From assembly GCF_047511655.1 (NCBI RefSeq), contig NC_133389.1:155821973-155885972 (forward strand): a stretch of 64,000 nt of DNA, in the 5' to 3' direction. The stretch's first letter is position 1. Each line of letters opens with the position of its first letter. Shown in pieces: positions 44,852-55,560 of the stretch. The stretch comes from Castor canadensis (lineage: Eukaryota > Chordata > Mammalia > Rodentia > Castoridae). The position numbers and the translations under genes are program-made. Below the pieces are notes generated by a model. It was not told the DNA's origin, ran no database searches, and was given only the letters and a program-made list of their open reading frames with translations.

Positions 44852-45062
44852 GTGCGCTGGTGGCGCACACCTGTAACCCTGGCTACTCAGGAGGCAGACA
44901 GAGATCAGGAGGATCGAAGTTCAAAGCCAACTCTGGGCAAACAGTTTTTGAGACCCTATCTCAAAAAACCCCATCACAAAAAAGGACTGGTGGAATGGCT
45001 CAAGGTGTAGGCTGTGAGTTTAAACCACAGTACCGCAAAATGAATAAATAAAATAAATAAAA
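44852..45062 (+). repeat. Composite 7SL+tRNA SINE
   Basis: Full length with 'ggtggcgcacacctgtaaccc' start and an (AATA)n tail. 'aaaccagtg'/'aaaccaatg' flank it. It sits just outside arm B. Confidence 0.92.
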
Positions 45063-45689
45063 CCAATGAGTACAAGTTCTGTGCAGACACCCTGAGACAG
45101 AGGTAACTGGTGTGACTTGTCTGCAGTACCTGTATAGGGTGTGCTGCGCATCAGTGGGGTGAGGCAAGTATGTTGTATTTAGCTGTCACTTAGAGAGGTG
45201 GTCTTCGGAGGCTGTGGTATAAGGCAGATAAGTGGATCAACCACCTTGAGGAAATGGGAGAAAATTGAAAACTAGAGCTGTGAAGGGTGACTAAGCCTTG
45301 CTTTTGGTATGACAAAATCTAAATTATATTAAAAATGGATCCTGCAGCAATATAATATTTAGTAATTCATTGCAGCCTCATATTATTGGATAAAAAAAAA
45401 ACTACCACCACTGCTTCCTCTCCATAAATGGTAAGTAGATCCCCTCCCAAAAAAGTCAAAGACTCATAATTTAATATCCTACTATTTTCTTGTTGTACAA
45501 AACCAGCAAATGACTTCCCTTTAAAAAAAAAAAACCTATTTACACTTGAAAAGTGAAATAAGGTGGATTTTCCTCCCTCTTAAAAATATCTGCAGAGCTA
45601 CATGTTTTATATTTCTAAAACAGTTGATAGGAGCAGTCCTCTAGATTGTGCCAGAAGGGGAACAAGGAAGACTGATAAGATAGGAATAT
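45063..45689. other. Non-coding DNA, possibly 3' UTR of the HMGN1 retrocopy
   Basis: AT-rich sequence continues downstream (to the left) of the HMGN1-like frame. An HMGN1 transcript has a long 3' UTR, so part of this could belong to the retrocopy. No clear poly(A)/TSD pair was found. Confidence 0.4.
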
Positions 45690-45927
45690 GGCACTCACTA
45701 GACTTGGCTTCTTTCTCTCTCAGCTTCATCAGATGCTGGTCTCTTGTCGTTTTTAGTTTCTTCATTTTCTGCAGGTGAGTATCGTTCTTGAGGAGCCTCT
45801 AAGCCTGTTTTCCCTTGCTCCCCTTTTGCTCACACTTTCGTGTTTGATGATTTATCCTTTTCTGCTTCCCTTTTTCGCTTCATTTCTTGTGTAGGGGTAG
45901 ATTTAGCTGAGCACCCCATCTTTTCCC
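45690..45927 (-). pseudogene. HMGN1: HMGN1 processed pseudogene (partial)
   Basis: HMGN1 is a small nucleosome-binding chromatin protein. On the minus strand the translation follows its C-terminal two thirds without introns. It runs CSAKSTP (family RLSAKPP), then AEKDKSSN, an in-frame stop where the family has a Gln after KV, then AKGEQGKTG, PAENEETKND, PASDEAEREKEAKS. The normal stop is lost: 'aagtct' runs on into unrelated codons. The N-terminal nuclear-localisation and most of the nucleosome-binding segment are missing or scrambled (5' truncation near 45,927, next to an A/T-rich junction). The intronless structure, a premature stop and substitutions make it a dead retrocopy. HMGN1 retrocopies are common in mammals. 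Identification is from the ordered motifs seen here and is secure; whether it is HMGN1 rather than a close HMGN relative is slightly less so. Confidence 0.85.
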
Positions 45928-45959
45928 AGGCTTTTTTTTTTCTTCACTGTTCCTTCAGC

Positions 45960-46040
45960 TAATTTGGTCTCAAACTTGTGGTCCTCTGGCCTCTGCCTCT
46001 CCACTGCTGAAATTTTAGGTGTGCACCATCACGTTCAGTT
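45960..46040 (-). repeat. Truncated B1/7SL-type SINE
   Basis: 'ggtctcaaacttgtggtcctctggcctctgcc' (in part) to 'ggtgtgcaccatcacgttcag'. Confidence 0.65.
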
Positions 46041-46734
46041 TGCTAAGACCATTTTTGAAGCTGGGCTGCCTGCCTGTAAGGAAAAGTGATGGAGTAATTG
46101 GCAAGTTCAAGGGCAGGAAGTGAAAATAGGGAGACCTTGGGAGTTTGTTTGGTAGGCGTAGTAGGGGCGAGTACCTGGTCGCATTGTTTTGATGGGAGAA
46201 CTGTCCTGAGCAAGGTGGTCTGTATGTATCGACTGAGCTCAGTACTTTGGGAAGTGTATAGAGAGACTTCTTTGTACCTTCTAGAACTCTAGGTTGAGAC
46301 GGCTAATACCTGTGCAGTTTGTTGCACAGAGGAATTTTTGTCTAACAGTTGATTGAAATCCTTAGTTACTGAATGTTTGGTTTAAGGGTGGAATGGAACT
46401 TAGGGAAGTGCGACAAAGCCATTGGGACACAATTGTGATGGGAAGGAGTCAAGAAATCCGCCAGGGACAAAATGAGTTTTGATAGCGAATTTCATAGGAA
46501 CATTCTTTTTCATCTGCATTGTGCACGCTGCACAGTCCCATTGACCATTGTTTGATTGATTGGTCCCGTATTCATCGGTCCTGTTGACCATCATTCGATC
46601 AATCAGTCTTGTGCTTATTGGACCCAATGACCATCATTAGTTGATCAATTGGTCTTGTTAGATTGGTACAGTTGACCATCGGCCCCTGAGACTACCCAGT
46701 GATGGTTCTGATTTGGATGTGAGTGGCAGTGCCA
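46041..46734 (-). mobile_element. ERV unit 2: PBS-like site, leader repeats and some internal sequence
   Basis: At 46,712-46,734 a decayed copy of the primer-binding site at 49,243-49,265 ('gagtggcagtgcca' on the plus strand) is followed leftward by the same leader with 'gttgaccatcattcgatcaa'-type repeats (46,535-46,685). The part at 46,041-46,530 is probably internal ERV sequence. The frames are closed. Confidence 0.6.
46535..46685. repeat. Leader minisatellite, ERV unit 2
   Basis: Irregular ~30-40-bp units built around 'ttgaccatcatt(c/a)g' plus 'gatcaat(c/t)ggtc'. About four units. Confidence 0.7.
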
Positions 46735-47618
46735 GACTTATATCACCCATAAAACTGAGAAAAAAAGTTTCATGGCGCTTTTAGAGATACTCTAGAAATG
46801 TTAAAAGAGGTTTGGAAAGTGCAAATCATGAGGCAAATGATTAAAACCAAAACCCACTGTAAAGCTGAAACGAGGTGGAGGAAGCAGAAGAAGGTGCTGC
46901 TCTGTTATTAGTATCAATAAAAGACGTGGTGGGGTGGCCTTCAATTGTTAGGGTTTGCTCTTCTTTCTGAGTTTAGCAGCAGTGGAATTCGTTGGACATT
47001 TACTTCCTTGGGGGGAGGAATATTTTTCTGTTAAGGAGCCTCAGGCTGAGAGATGGTGGACTTGCTGTCATTTTTCTTTATAATACTGGCAAGGATCGTG
47101 ATCTATGGGGGCTCTTGATTTGGAGCTTGCTGTGTATTACAATTTTCAAGTTTTTCTTACTGTTTTCAGTCCCATAAATCCCTTTTGAATTGTCTAATTT
47201 TTTAAATAATTATTTTCATTCTCAGATTTTTAACATCATCTGCACAGCTTTAGTACTGAGAAGTGACACATTCCCATATCCCCTCCCTCCCCTCCCCCCA
47301 AAAAGAGAAGAAATATTCTAATAATGGATACAAAACATTTATTAGCTTCTAACAAAAAGATACACATGGGAGGAATAGCAGAAAAGCCAGTAGAGAAATT
47401 AAAATTTATCTTAAAACCAGCTATTGCCAGGAAGACTTCTTCACAGACAAGTGAGTGGTTAAATATATCAATTTTCAATATATCATATACCGTGAGCCAT
47501 TTGTTTCTTTCCTTTCTGGCTATGGACTATTGTCTGGTTTTTAAAGAAATATTATTATCACCATGATGTTGGGCTAATGCCTGACACTCTAACACATTTG
47601 TATTTTATTTAGTTAATA

Positions 47619-47659
<41 letters not shown>

Positions 47660-48904
47660 ATGTGGGCTCTGGTTTTGAGACTGCTGGCAAAGGTTGTGGT
47701 CAGAGCATTTGAGGTTGAGAAATCATTTCCAGCCCTGACTGCTTTTTCCAGATTTGCTTCAGGTAGTCACAACAAGTAGCCACAGCTTCATCCCTTTTTT
47801 GTTCATACTTTTTAATATGTGACCAATCGGTTTTTTGAGGTCAGATGTGAAGGTGCCTTCCAGGAGTTTTTCTCTTATTTCCCTTAGTCTTCCCTGGGAG
47901 TCAGGGACAGTCTGGCACCCTGGAAGGTCTTAGAATAGTAGTGTATTTGGGTTTTTTCAAGCAAAACAAAGTCTCCAAGTCTCATCAATAAGTGGATAAG
48001 TGTGATATAGGTCAAATGAGTTTGAACCCAGAACAACTCAATTAAAATGTTTGGTAAATATTTCTTTCCCTTTCCTTGAAGGGGATAGGAGATGTCCTTG
48101 GCAGTGCCATATAAATGGAACCAAAACCACAAGTTTAGATGTTATTTCTTCTGTCGATCTAACTTTGGACTGGGTACCCGCTGTACTCTAGGCTTCATTC
48201 TGTAGGAGGTAGGGGCCTGGTGGTAAATTCTATGCTTATATATGGTATTGAGGGGCTTGAGGTTTGGTTGATGAAGAGATATTCTGTGAGAGAAAGATTC
48301 AGGAGAGGTTCAGGAGTAGAATATGAGGTTGTTGTGGGGCTTACTGGGTCAGAAAAATGTTTCTGAAGATACAGTTTGAAAGCTTCAATAGTTTGAATGA
48401 GGTTTGAATTTTTAGCTATTTTTAAAATTTCCTAATACCAGGTAAAATCTGAGATTTTTGTTCGTTGCTCTAAGTCTCCCCTTTGGTGGAATAACTGGGG
48501 GATATCTCAGGAGCCCCACTGTGATTCAAAGTTTTGCCAGTGAGAAAGAACACACATGGCATTTGGACCCTGTGGTGACGTTATAGTCAGCAAGGGTTTG
48601 AATTGAAAGAGTTTGAAATGACAGAAGTTCCCATGACAGCACTGGATGACAGAGAAAACAGAAAGTCCTCATAAATAGCCAGGAAAAAGTTTCCAGCCTA
48701 GAATCAGGGAACGAACCCCGCTCAACACACAAATGCAGCCCAGAAGTTAATTAGTGAGACACCTGGCACTCAAACCCAGCCTCAGAGAGCACACTTGGAA
48801 TGGAAAGAATCAAAATTCTTTACATTATACTTTAGCAGATGTTTGTCCTAGCACTGGACCGAGAATTGGACTCACAACCAGGCATCAAACAAGAGCACTG
48901 TGCC
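46735..48904 (-). mobile_element. Decayed ERV internal region and possible LTR
   Basis: It lies between the two PBS-bearing units. Read on the minus strand, 48,140-48,900 would be leader/gag. The 82-codon frame at 47,884-48,132 has a GDFVLLEK string that faintly recalls the end of retroviral integrase, but I cannot confirm it. 46,735-47,200 should contain the LTR of unit 2; its boundaries are not visible. Confidence 0.4.
47621..47657. repeat. (GT)n microsatellite
   Basis: Eighteen uninterrupted GT units. Confidence 0.97.
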
Positions 48905-49190
48905 TGCTGATCTGTCCCATTGATCATTGTTTGACCAGTTCCACGCTGATTGGTTGATCGGTCCCGTTGACCATCATTCTAACAGTCCCACACTGATTGC
49001 TGATCAATCCCATTGACCATCGTTAGATTGGTCCTGCACTGATCAGCTATTGACCATGGTTTGATTGCTTCCACACTGATTAGTGCCTTTGACCATGGTT
49101 CAGTCGGTCTTGCAGCAATTGGCCATTGACCATGGTTTGATCGGTCCTATGCTGATGGATCCTGTTGACCATCATTCGATTGGTCCTGTT
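48905..49190. repeat. Leader minisatellite, ERV unit 1
   Basis: Seven or so decayed units of ~35-45 bp, each with 'ttgaccat(g/c)(g/a)tt' followed by 'gat(c/t)ggtcc' and 'ctgat'. Located immediately downstream of the PBS on the ERV strand. Confidence 0.8.
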
Positions 49191-49242
49191 AGATTTGTCC
49201 AGTTTACTATCTACCCCATGAACTGCCTGATGGTGGCTCTGA

Positions 49243-49265
49243 TTCAAATCCGAGTGGCAGCACCA
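49243..49265 (-). promoter_or_regulatory. Primer-binding site resembling tRNA-His
   Basis: The minus strand begins TGGTGC and is complementary to a tRNA 3' end. The plus strand reads 'ttcaaatccgagt' then 'ggcagcacca'. Compared with the tRNA-His T-arm/acceptor end plus CCA, about 19 of 23 positions agree by eye. This makes a class I, His-primed (HERV-H-like) ERV likely. Confidence 0.7.
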
Positions 49266-49640
49266 GATAATCATGATAAACACAGTGGTTCATTAGTTAA
49301 AGTGGTAAAAGCAGATTTTGTTCAGTAACTACTAATAGTAGGGGAAAGATTGAAGCTCTGTTAAGATTTGGGCTGAGATGATTTGGGCGTTTTAAAGGGA
49401 GTATGAAAGAGAAGGGGTCAGGAAAGTCAGAAAAATGAAAAAGTACCAAGGAAGCCTCTGCAGAACGAAACAAGTGTATGTGCCTGCAGGGTGGCCACGG
49501 GAGAGGGCATGGAAACTCCAGACTCTGTTGCATACCTGGCTCTAGTCATCATTTCCATTGGACTATTCATTTGTACCCTTTTATAATAAACCAATTAAGT
49601 GTAAATTTGCAACAGCAGTGAAAAAGTTTTCCTGACTCTA
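49266..49640 (-). mobile_element. 5' LTR of ERV unit 1
   Basis: It lies just upstream (right) of the PBS on the minus strand. TATA-like 'tataaaaggg' at about 49,578-49,587, a gammaretrovirus-like 'aaaatctgctttt' near the U5 start (49,307-49,320), and an end at the PBS. Its 5' limit is approximate. Confidence 0.6.
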
Positions 49641-50104
49641 CCTTGGGTTTTTAGTGGCAAGTGCTTAAATGCTTCAGTTTAAATTATAAGAGCAAAAGGT
49701 AACAAGACTCCGACATAAAATGAGTTAGGAGTACATTTTGCAGATTTGGAAATGGTGAATTTGGTTTTGGTGCAGGTGTTTTGGAAGAATACATGAAACA
49801 AATGCCATTTGTGTGGCTTCTCTGGAATGTCCATGACAGATTTATTTGTAACCTGTTGGACATGTGTATGTTCGAAGTTTACTGTCCAATTAATATGGAA
49901 GTAGATGTTCATGAAATTACTGGAAGAAGACATAAAGTGGAGTTGTGTTGCTTGTACTGATGTTGCACCACCTAATCCAGGAGCGCTTAGATCCGATGGA
50001 ATACATCAGCAAGGAATTTCACTTCGCATGGTATCTTGGCTGTCCTTTTCATAGTGGTACTGTTTTATTTGAGTAACAGGTACACATCTGCTTGAAGCAC
50101 TCAA
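49641..50104. other. Unclassified DNA
   Basis: An 84-codon minus-strand frame at 49,679-49,933 matches nothing I recognise. No repeat was identified. Confidence 0.35.
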
Positions 50105-50162
50105 AAAATGGGGTTTACATGCTAGGCAAGAGCTCTACCACTGAGCTAGAACCACAGCCCTA
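50105..50162 (-). repeat. Truncated ID-type SINE
   Basis: 'gcaagagctctaccactgagctagaaccacagccc' (in part). Confidence 0.75.
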
Positions 50163-51069
50163 GACTTTCAATTTGGTCTGTGTGCAGAACTAGGACACGG
50201 AATCATGAGATTCTGTATAAGTTCAAGGACAATACTCACTCTTTTTCTTACTTATGTACTCTAATAAAAAATACATGGTTATGCATAATAATATGGTATA
50301 TTATGCATGAAAATTGTCCTTGACTGGTTACACAGAAACTGCATAGGTACTTTCCCACAGTTGTGAATCAGTTGAAATCGATAAAAGTTTTGCAGGGAAA
50401 AAAGCAGTGCCTTTCAGGCCATTCAACGAATTTAATTACTATTCTAAAAAAAAATCACTACCATTAACAGCTTTTGAGGAAAAATTAGACAACCCTCAGC
50501 AGTTGCAGTAGCTAGCATGGGACAGATTTGCCATATTTCTCAGGGAATGAAATAGCATTTGTACCATCTTACAACTGCAAGGAAAAAATGGCCTAGAAAA
50601 TTTCCCTGTTAATGAAAATATACCTGTAATTCTTTGGATTGAAATACTGTCAAATGAATCTGACAAAGTAATATACAACTGTAGCGTTGTTAAGCACAGT
50701 GATATAATTATGACTCTTGTATTGTTCTAGAATTCATTTTAATTCTAGGGATATTGCTCTAAATGCCTCTTTTCATTTGATTTTTATCAAATCATATAAC
50801 TTTTGACTCTTCAGTGTATTATGCAGGAAATAAATGTGAACATGTTTTTAATTTAAGCATATACAGTACATTAGATTCCCAGATTAAATGACTCCCATGC
50901 TCAGCAGAAAAAACAGATGATGTGGGGAGAGTGATCAGTAAGGTGAGTTTCAGCATGATCAGGCCAGCTACATCTGTTAGCTGCAGTTATCAGTTACTGT
51001 TCCATCCTCCCACAGCCACAGAGAGGGGGAGGCCGAGGCTTCTCCTCTTCCTCCTCCTCCTCCTTTTCT
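50163..51069. other. Unique AT-rich DNA
   Basis: No repeat or coding signature until the CT-rich stretch at 51,035-51,068. Confidence 0.4.
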
Positions 51070-51330
51070 TCTTCTTTTTTTTTTTATTAGCATACATTAG
51101 TTGTACAGAGGGGTTTGTTGTGACATTTCCATTTGCATTTACAATGTACCTCGGTTAGATTGACCCACCTCATCATTCTTCCTCATCTCCCTTACCCCAC
51201 TTCTTAAGCCAATTCAGGTTTCATTGTTCTGTTTTCATGCAGGTATACGAATACACCAACCACATTCACTCCCCTTCACCCTCCCTCCTCAAACTCGTTC
51301 CCCCATCTTCTTGACGCTCTATTTCTTAAG
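51070..51330 (-). mobile_element. Older L1 3' UTR
   Basis: T10, 'attagcatacattagttgtacag', 'ttgtgacatttccatttgc': antisense of the tail at 52,700-52,795 and parallel to 13,150-13,390. Confidence 0.75.
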
Positions 51331-51449
51331 AGAGGAGCTTCTGAATTGCAAGAGCCACCTACATATTTATTATTGTGAGGTCATCTTAGTAAATGCCCTA
51401 ACAAGTGGGCATCAAAGGCCTACCATTAGGTATTGGCGAGAACGAATAG

Positions 51450-52236
51450 TCAACCTTTCTGGCCGCACTGAGCTGTCTCTGGCTGAGATTGTCGTAGTGA
51501 CACTTAGTACCAGGGGCATATTTCTCATCTTGGAACCATTTGCAGTGTGGTTTGCCTGAGTCTTCTCTGTCTTCTCATTTTGGGTATTTGGGCAGCACTA
51601 CAGGCGCTATTCTGTCCTGCGTGGTACCATTGGTGGCACGTCTCATGGCTGGGATTGTGTGAGGTCCTGTAGGTGGCATCTAGCTTTGCTTCAGGAAGCA
51701 CTCCCTGCTATAGCACGGGGAGGGCTTGGTTCTTACAGCTCCCCGATTTGAGGTTGGGAAATCAGGACAGTACCCATCAAGAAACTACACAAGTCGTAGC
51801 CATCAAGCAGTAAGCGTGCCCACATCAGTGGTGCCATTTCAGGTAGTGGCTGTTGTCTGTGGGGCCAGTTTCTGAGACCAGAGCAATCAAAGGTCTCCAT
51901 ATCGCCCTTGTTCCACCTATTCTGTGCGTTACGCCAGATATTCTAATAATGTACCCAGACTTGAATTGAGCAGGTACAGTAATGATCACTAGGAAGGAAA
52001 AGGCTTTTTATTGTACTCATGGTCCCTAAGACACAGGAGCCTCAGCATCACCTCCTGTGAAAGGGAAGCGCTAAATGAGATGAATAGGCCGAGAGAGGCG
52101 AACTGTGGACTGGAGGCTTTACTAAGGGCTTCTCAAAATGAATGGCTGAAGTCAGGTAAACCAGCGGTACAAATTTAGGATTGGAATAGTTACGTGCAGC
52201 TTCTGGGCTACCGGGTGGATCGCTGTTGTCTGGCAC
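51450..52236 (-). mobile_element. Third copy of the arm-associated LTR-like sequence
   Basis: Shares with 40,900-41,655 the order 'gccagtttctgagacc', 'caatcaaaggtctccat', 'aggaaggaaaaggctttttattgtactc' (in part), and with 2,790-2,960 'acaaatttaggattg'. Polyadenylation-like 'caataaaaag' on the minus strand at about 52,003. It is not accompanied by an inverted-repeat arm here. The flanking 'ctggtgccag' at 52,227-52,236 resembles a primer-binding site. Confidence 0.6.
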
Positions 52237-52399
52237 CAGACTCTAATTATTAGGGCAGAGGATAGTGTCTGGAATCGTAGCAGTCAAATTAAAGGAGATG
52301 GTTGCTTTGCATATCAAAAGCGTGCCGTTGTTAAATTTGTTATCTCTAGGAATTAGGTAACCCTGGGGGAAGTGGCTCCTTAAGTCTGGAAGTCTGCGG

Positions 52400-52795
52400 C
52401 TGCAGCTGGTTGAGTGAAGTAAGTCAAGTTCAAAAAGCCAAATACCACATGTGTTCGCTCATATGAGAAATCTAGACCTAAAAGGATGACGCAGTAGTAC
52501 AACTACTACTGTGGAATCTAGACCTAAAATGACGATATACTACTGCTGCTGCTAATGGGACACGAGTGTCAGGAGCTGGGAATCAGTGAAGGTACAGGAT
52601 AAAAGTTCAGTTGTATACATATATATGAGGATAGCATAATGAACCCCACTAAATACTGATTGAAAAGAAGTTCAAAGAGAGAAGTCAAGGGATTATAATA
52701 GAGGGGGTGAACTTGTTCAAGCTACAGTATACATTTCTATGAAAATGTCACAATGAATCTCCCTTGTACAATTAATGTATGCTAATAAAAAATAC
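52400..52795 (+). mobile_element. Old L1 3' end
   Basis: 'gttgagtgaagtaagtcaagttc' and 'ataccacatgtgttcgctcatatg' code the ORF2 terminus (LSEVSQ-like). The 3' UTR ends 'gtacaattaatgtatgctaataaaaaa'. A ~40-bp segment ('ctagacctaaaaggatgac') is tandemly duplicated at 52,470-52,540. Confidence 0.82.
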
Positions 52796-52801
52796 AGGAA
52801 A

Positions 52802-52887
52802 CAGGCTCAGAATGTAGCTCAGGGGTAAAGCACTTGCTTAGTATTTCCACGGCCATGGTTCAATTCCCAGCACTGCAAAGAAAACTA
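52802..52887 (+). repeat. ID-type SINE
   Basis: 'agaatgtagctcaggggtaaagcacttgc' (in part) to 'gttcaattcccagcactgc'. Confidence 0.9.
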
Positions 52888-53509
52888 GAAAACATAACAC
52901 CTTGGCATTATGGAATTTTCTGGTGCTTTTGCATATCTTAATATTTGAATGCCACTTACTAATTTTTAAAAATAAGGTCAATAAAAATCAAACTAGCCTT
53001 TTGGTTTTCCCCTACAGCAGCTTATATTCAAATGGGAAATTCCAAATCTTTCAAGGTGCCCTGCAGGCAATCAAATGCCCCCAGATGAAGTGAGTATCTG
53101 CCTCCCATTCGCCCGCCAAAAACTCGTTGAAGTGGATGATGATCCCAAACTCTGCACTGTGTATGAGCAGTATATGGCCACAGAGTTGCCGCTGAATCTC
53201 TGGTTGAAGAACAAACAGAAGGGCTGTATATGTCTGTTAGTGGCGGGAATGACAGTTTCCCATGAAGCAGCAGTCCTATCCGTAAGGGCAGTCATGTTAC
53301 AGACCAAGGGGAATTGCAGAAAGTACAAATCGGTTTGAGACTGCAGTTTGGATGTCAAACTCAGTGTTCTCAACTTGGTTATTGTAAAAAAAAAACCAAA
53401 AAACAAAACGAGAGAAGGATATTCTTGGACTGACTGCTCCTATGCTATCTCACATTGCCTAAGAACCAAAAGAGAGCAGAATTTGCAAACTCTGGTCTTT
53501 CTAAAAAAA

Positions 53510-53655
53510 CAATGTTGGCTCATGCCTGTAATCCTAGCTACTCAGCAGGCAGAGATCAACCCCAGAAAACAGTTTGTGAAAAAAACCTATGACAAAAAAA
53601 AGGCTGGAGTGGCTCAAGATGTAGGCCCTGAGTTCAAGCTTCAGTAAAAAAAATA
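53510..53655 (+). repeat. Composite SINE inside RPS6 pseudogene
   Basis: 'ggctcatgcctgtaatcctagc' to 'gagttcaagcttcagta'. The middle of the 7SL half is deleted. Confidence 0.88.
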
Positions 53656-53664
53656 AAAATAAAA

Positions 53665-53790
53665 AAGATATTATTGGGCTGGCAGAGTGGCTCAAGCAGT
53701 AAGAGCTCCTGCCTAGCAAGCGTGAGGCCATGAGCCTCAGTGTTACCAAACCCCAGTGCTACCAAAGCAAAACAACAAAAAAATTTCCCC
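53665..53790 (+). repeat. tRNA-derived SINE inside RPS6 pseudogene
   Basis: 'gctggcagagtggctcaagcag', 'gcctagcaagcgtgaggcc', a duplicated 'cagtgttaccaaaccccagtgctaccaaa' end (in part). Confidence 0.88.
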
Positions 53791-53954
53791 AACCCATGAA
53801 AGGGCCTGAAAGAAAACCCACAGCTAGTGTCACATTCAACGAAAGCTTTCACCGTAAGTTCAAGAACCAGAGAAGGTTTAAAAAATAAAAAAGATGATAT
53901 CTACCAGTATGTTGTTAGGAAGCCCTTAAACAAAAAAAGCAAGAAATCCAGGAC

Positions 53955-54290
53955 CATGGGCAAGGTGGCTCACATGTGTAATCCCAACTACTCTGGAGGC
54001 AGAGATCAGGAAGACTGCGGTTCAAGGTCAGCCGGGCAAAGTTAGCAACACCCCATCTCAACCAATAAACTTGGTGGTAGACAGCTAGGTGAAACACATA
54101 GGTAAGAGGATTGCAATCTGAGGCCCCAGGCAAAAACTGGAAACCCTTTCTGAAAAATAACTAAAAATAACTAAAGGGCTGGGAGAGTGGTTCAAGAGAT
54201 TGCCTTGAAGAGATTGCCCAGCAATCTCAAGACCCTGAGTTCAAATCCAACTACTGCCAGAACACCAACCAAACAAAAAACCATGAGGAC
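53955..54290 (+). repeat. Composite SINE, dimeric 7SL form, inside RPS6 pseudogene
   Basis: First 7SL unit 'caaggtggctcacatgtgtaatccc', second unit 'ggtaagaggattgcaatctgagg', then 'gctgggagagtggttcaag' (all in part) and an A-rich end. Confidence 0.88.
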
Positions 54291-54430
54291 TTTTTAGCCC
54301 CCAAGATTCAGCTTGTTACTTCACATGTCCTGTAATCAAACCCAGCACAGTACTGTGAAGGAGCAGCTGTGCTAAGACAACTAACGAAGAGGTGACAGAG
54401 TGCACACCAAACTTTTGGCCAAGATCGGAC

Positions 54431-55466
54431 CTCCAAAAAAAGAACTGAATTTCAATAGAGGGAAAGCCTTACCAGTAGTTTTCATACTGATGCCCTTATT
54501 GTATGAAAAGGCAATAGTAATTCTTTCTTCAAAGTTAACACTCAGGGGACATTGCTGTAGATGATTTTTAAATTAAAGAAAGGAACAAAGTCTGAGGTTA
54601 GTAATATTTTCAGTCCAGGTTATTTCCAGAAGTTAAAAGCCCTAATTTTAGGATTACAGATCGTGTTTCTACTAGCAAGGAAAGAGGAATGAAAGGGGGA
54701 AAAATGAATGCGCAGGAGCAAAAGAGGGGAAGGAGAGAATGAAAAAGGGGGAAAGGAGTAGAATACATTAAGAATTGCTGAAGAAGTATTGGAAACAAAG
54801 CCACAACTATTGTTGGTATGAAGAAGGTGTATTGTGGGTATATGCACAAAATGTAGAGGTAGAAAGGACGTTTGAAGGACGAATAGGATGGGAAGATCAT
54901 AGTAAAAACGTCATTGTGCATTCTTTTCGATTGAGGAGGTGAAAGGACAGATCTCATTGTGATCTTATACTTGTAGTCCCTTGCCTTGATATTCCTTTGC
55001 CCAAATCTTCTGATATTCAGAAGTAACTACTTAAAAAGTTTATTTTTTAATTTTATGTTTAGGTGTTGATAAAGATGGCTTAGATCACTGCTTGGTTATC
55101 TGCTGATTTTCTAGACAATGCGTGTTAAATTCCTGGCGATGGATGTGGATTCAGCTTGTCATGGTCTCCCCTGTGTACTTCTGTCCCCACACTTAGTTAC
55201 TATGCTGTCCTTCGTGTGTCCATCCCATACCTCTGTAACTCTAAGCCACCTACATGTTTTCCATCCTTTTTGTTTCACCAACCAGGGAGGCTAGGGAAGT
55301 CATTCGCATTACCATCTTGCAAATGATTTTTTTTGGTTTATTTTACAGAGAGAGCCAACAAAACAAAATGGAAATGTTTTGTGACCATTCTCGTAGATTT
55401 TCAAATCATGATTTGGACAGGACATATTAGTGAGTTGTTTACTCTTGAAGATGATGTATACACTTT
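54431..55466. other. Unclassified DNA
   Basis: The part at 54,660-54,760 is purine-rich on the plus strand ('gggggaaaaatg', 'gggaaggagagaatg') and could be an old L1 3' UTR. The rest shows no recognisable repeat. Confidence 0.35.
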
Positions 55467-55548
55467 TGTTTTTGTTTTTGCTGTACTGGGGACTGAATCC
55501 AGGGCCATGTACATGTTAGGCTACCACTGAGCAGTATCTCCAGCCAGA
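55467..55548 (-). repeat. ID-type SINE
   Basis: 'gctgtactggggactgaatcc' to 'ctaccactgagcagtatctccagcc' (in part). Confidence 0.88.
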
Positions 55549-55560
55549 CATATGGCCTTT

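Larger units (their letters stand above)
53085..54430 (+). pseudogene. RPS6: RPS6 processed pseudogene, split by SINEs
   Basis: Ribosomal protein S6 is a component of the 40S subunit. The copy starts ATGAAG then an immediate stop at 53,085. It continues in several frames: QKLVEVDDDPKLCTVYEQYMATE (in part; family QKLIEVDD..., FYEKRMATE), LSVLNLVIVKK (53,363-53,395), a 'ggatattcttggactgactg' stretch matching the DIPGLTD codons, and 'aaaagagagcagaatttgcaaac'. DDIYQYVVRKPLNKK (53,896-53,940) matches DDVRQYVVRKPLNKE, and 'cccaagattcagcttgttac' (54,300-54,319) matches APKIQ-LVT. It decays after 'ccaaacttttggccaag' at 54,407-54,423. There are no introns, many frameshifts and stops, and an internal deletion. 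Three SINE insertions (53,510-53,650, 53,665-53,790, 53,955-54,290) divide it. Non-functional. Its retroposition predates all three SINEs. Confidence 0.93.

Noticed and set aside
47884-48132. Possible integrase-like fragment (GDFVLLEK)
   Set aside because: The similarity rests on one short string. No zinc-binding or catalytic residues are visible, so it is not called as pol.
48905-49190. Regularly spaced 'gaccatggtt' motifs suggesting a CRISPR-like array
   Set aside because: Unit lengths and sequences vary, there are no identical repeats with unique spacers, the host is a mammal, and the position after a retroviral primer-binding site explains them as leader repeats.
49679-49933. 84-codon minus-strand frame near the ERV LTR
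   Set aside because: No retroviral or cellular motif could be recognised, and it lies outside the expected internal region of the ERV.
53071-53406. 111-codon minus-strand frame
   Set aside because: It is antisense to the RPS6 pseudogene.
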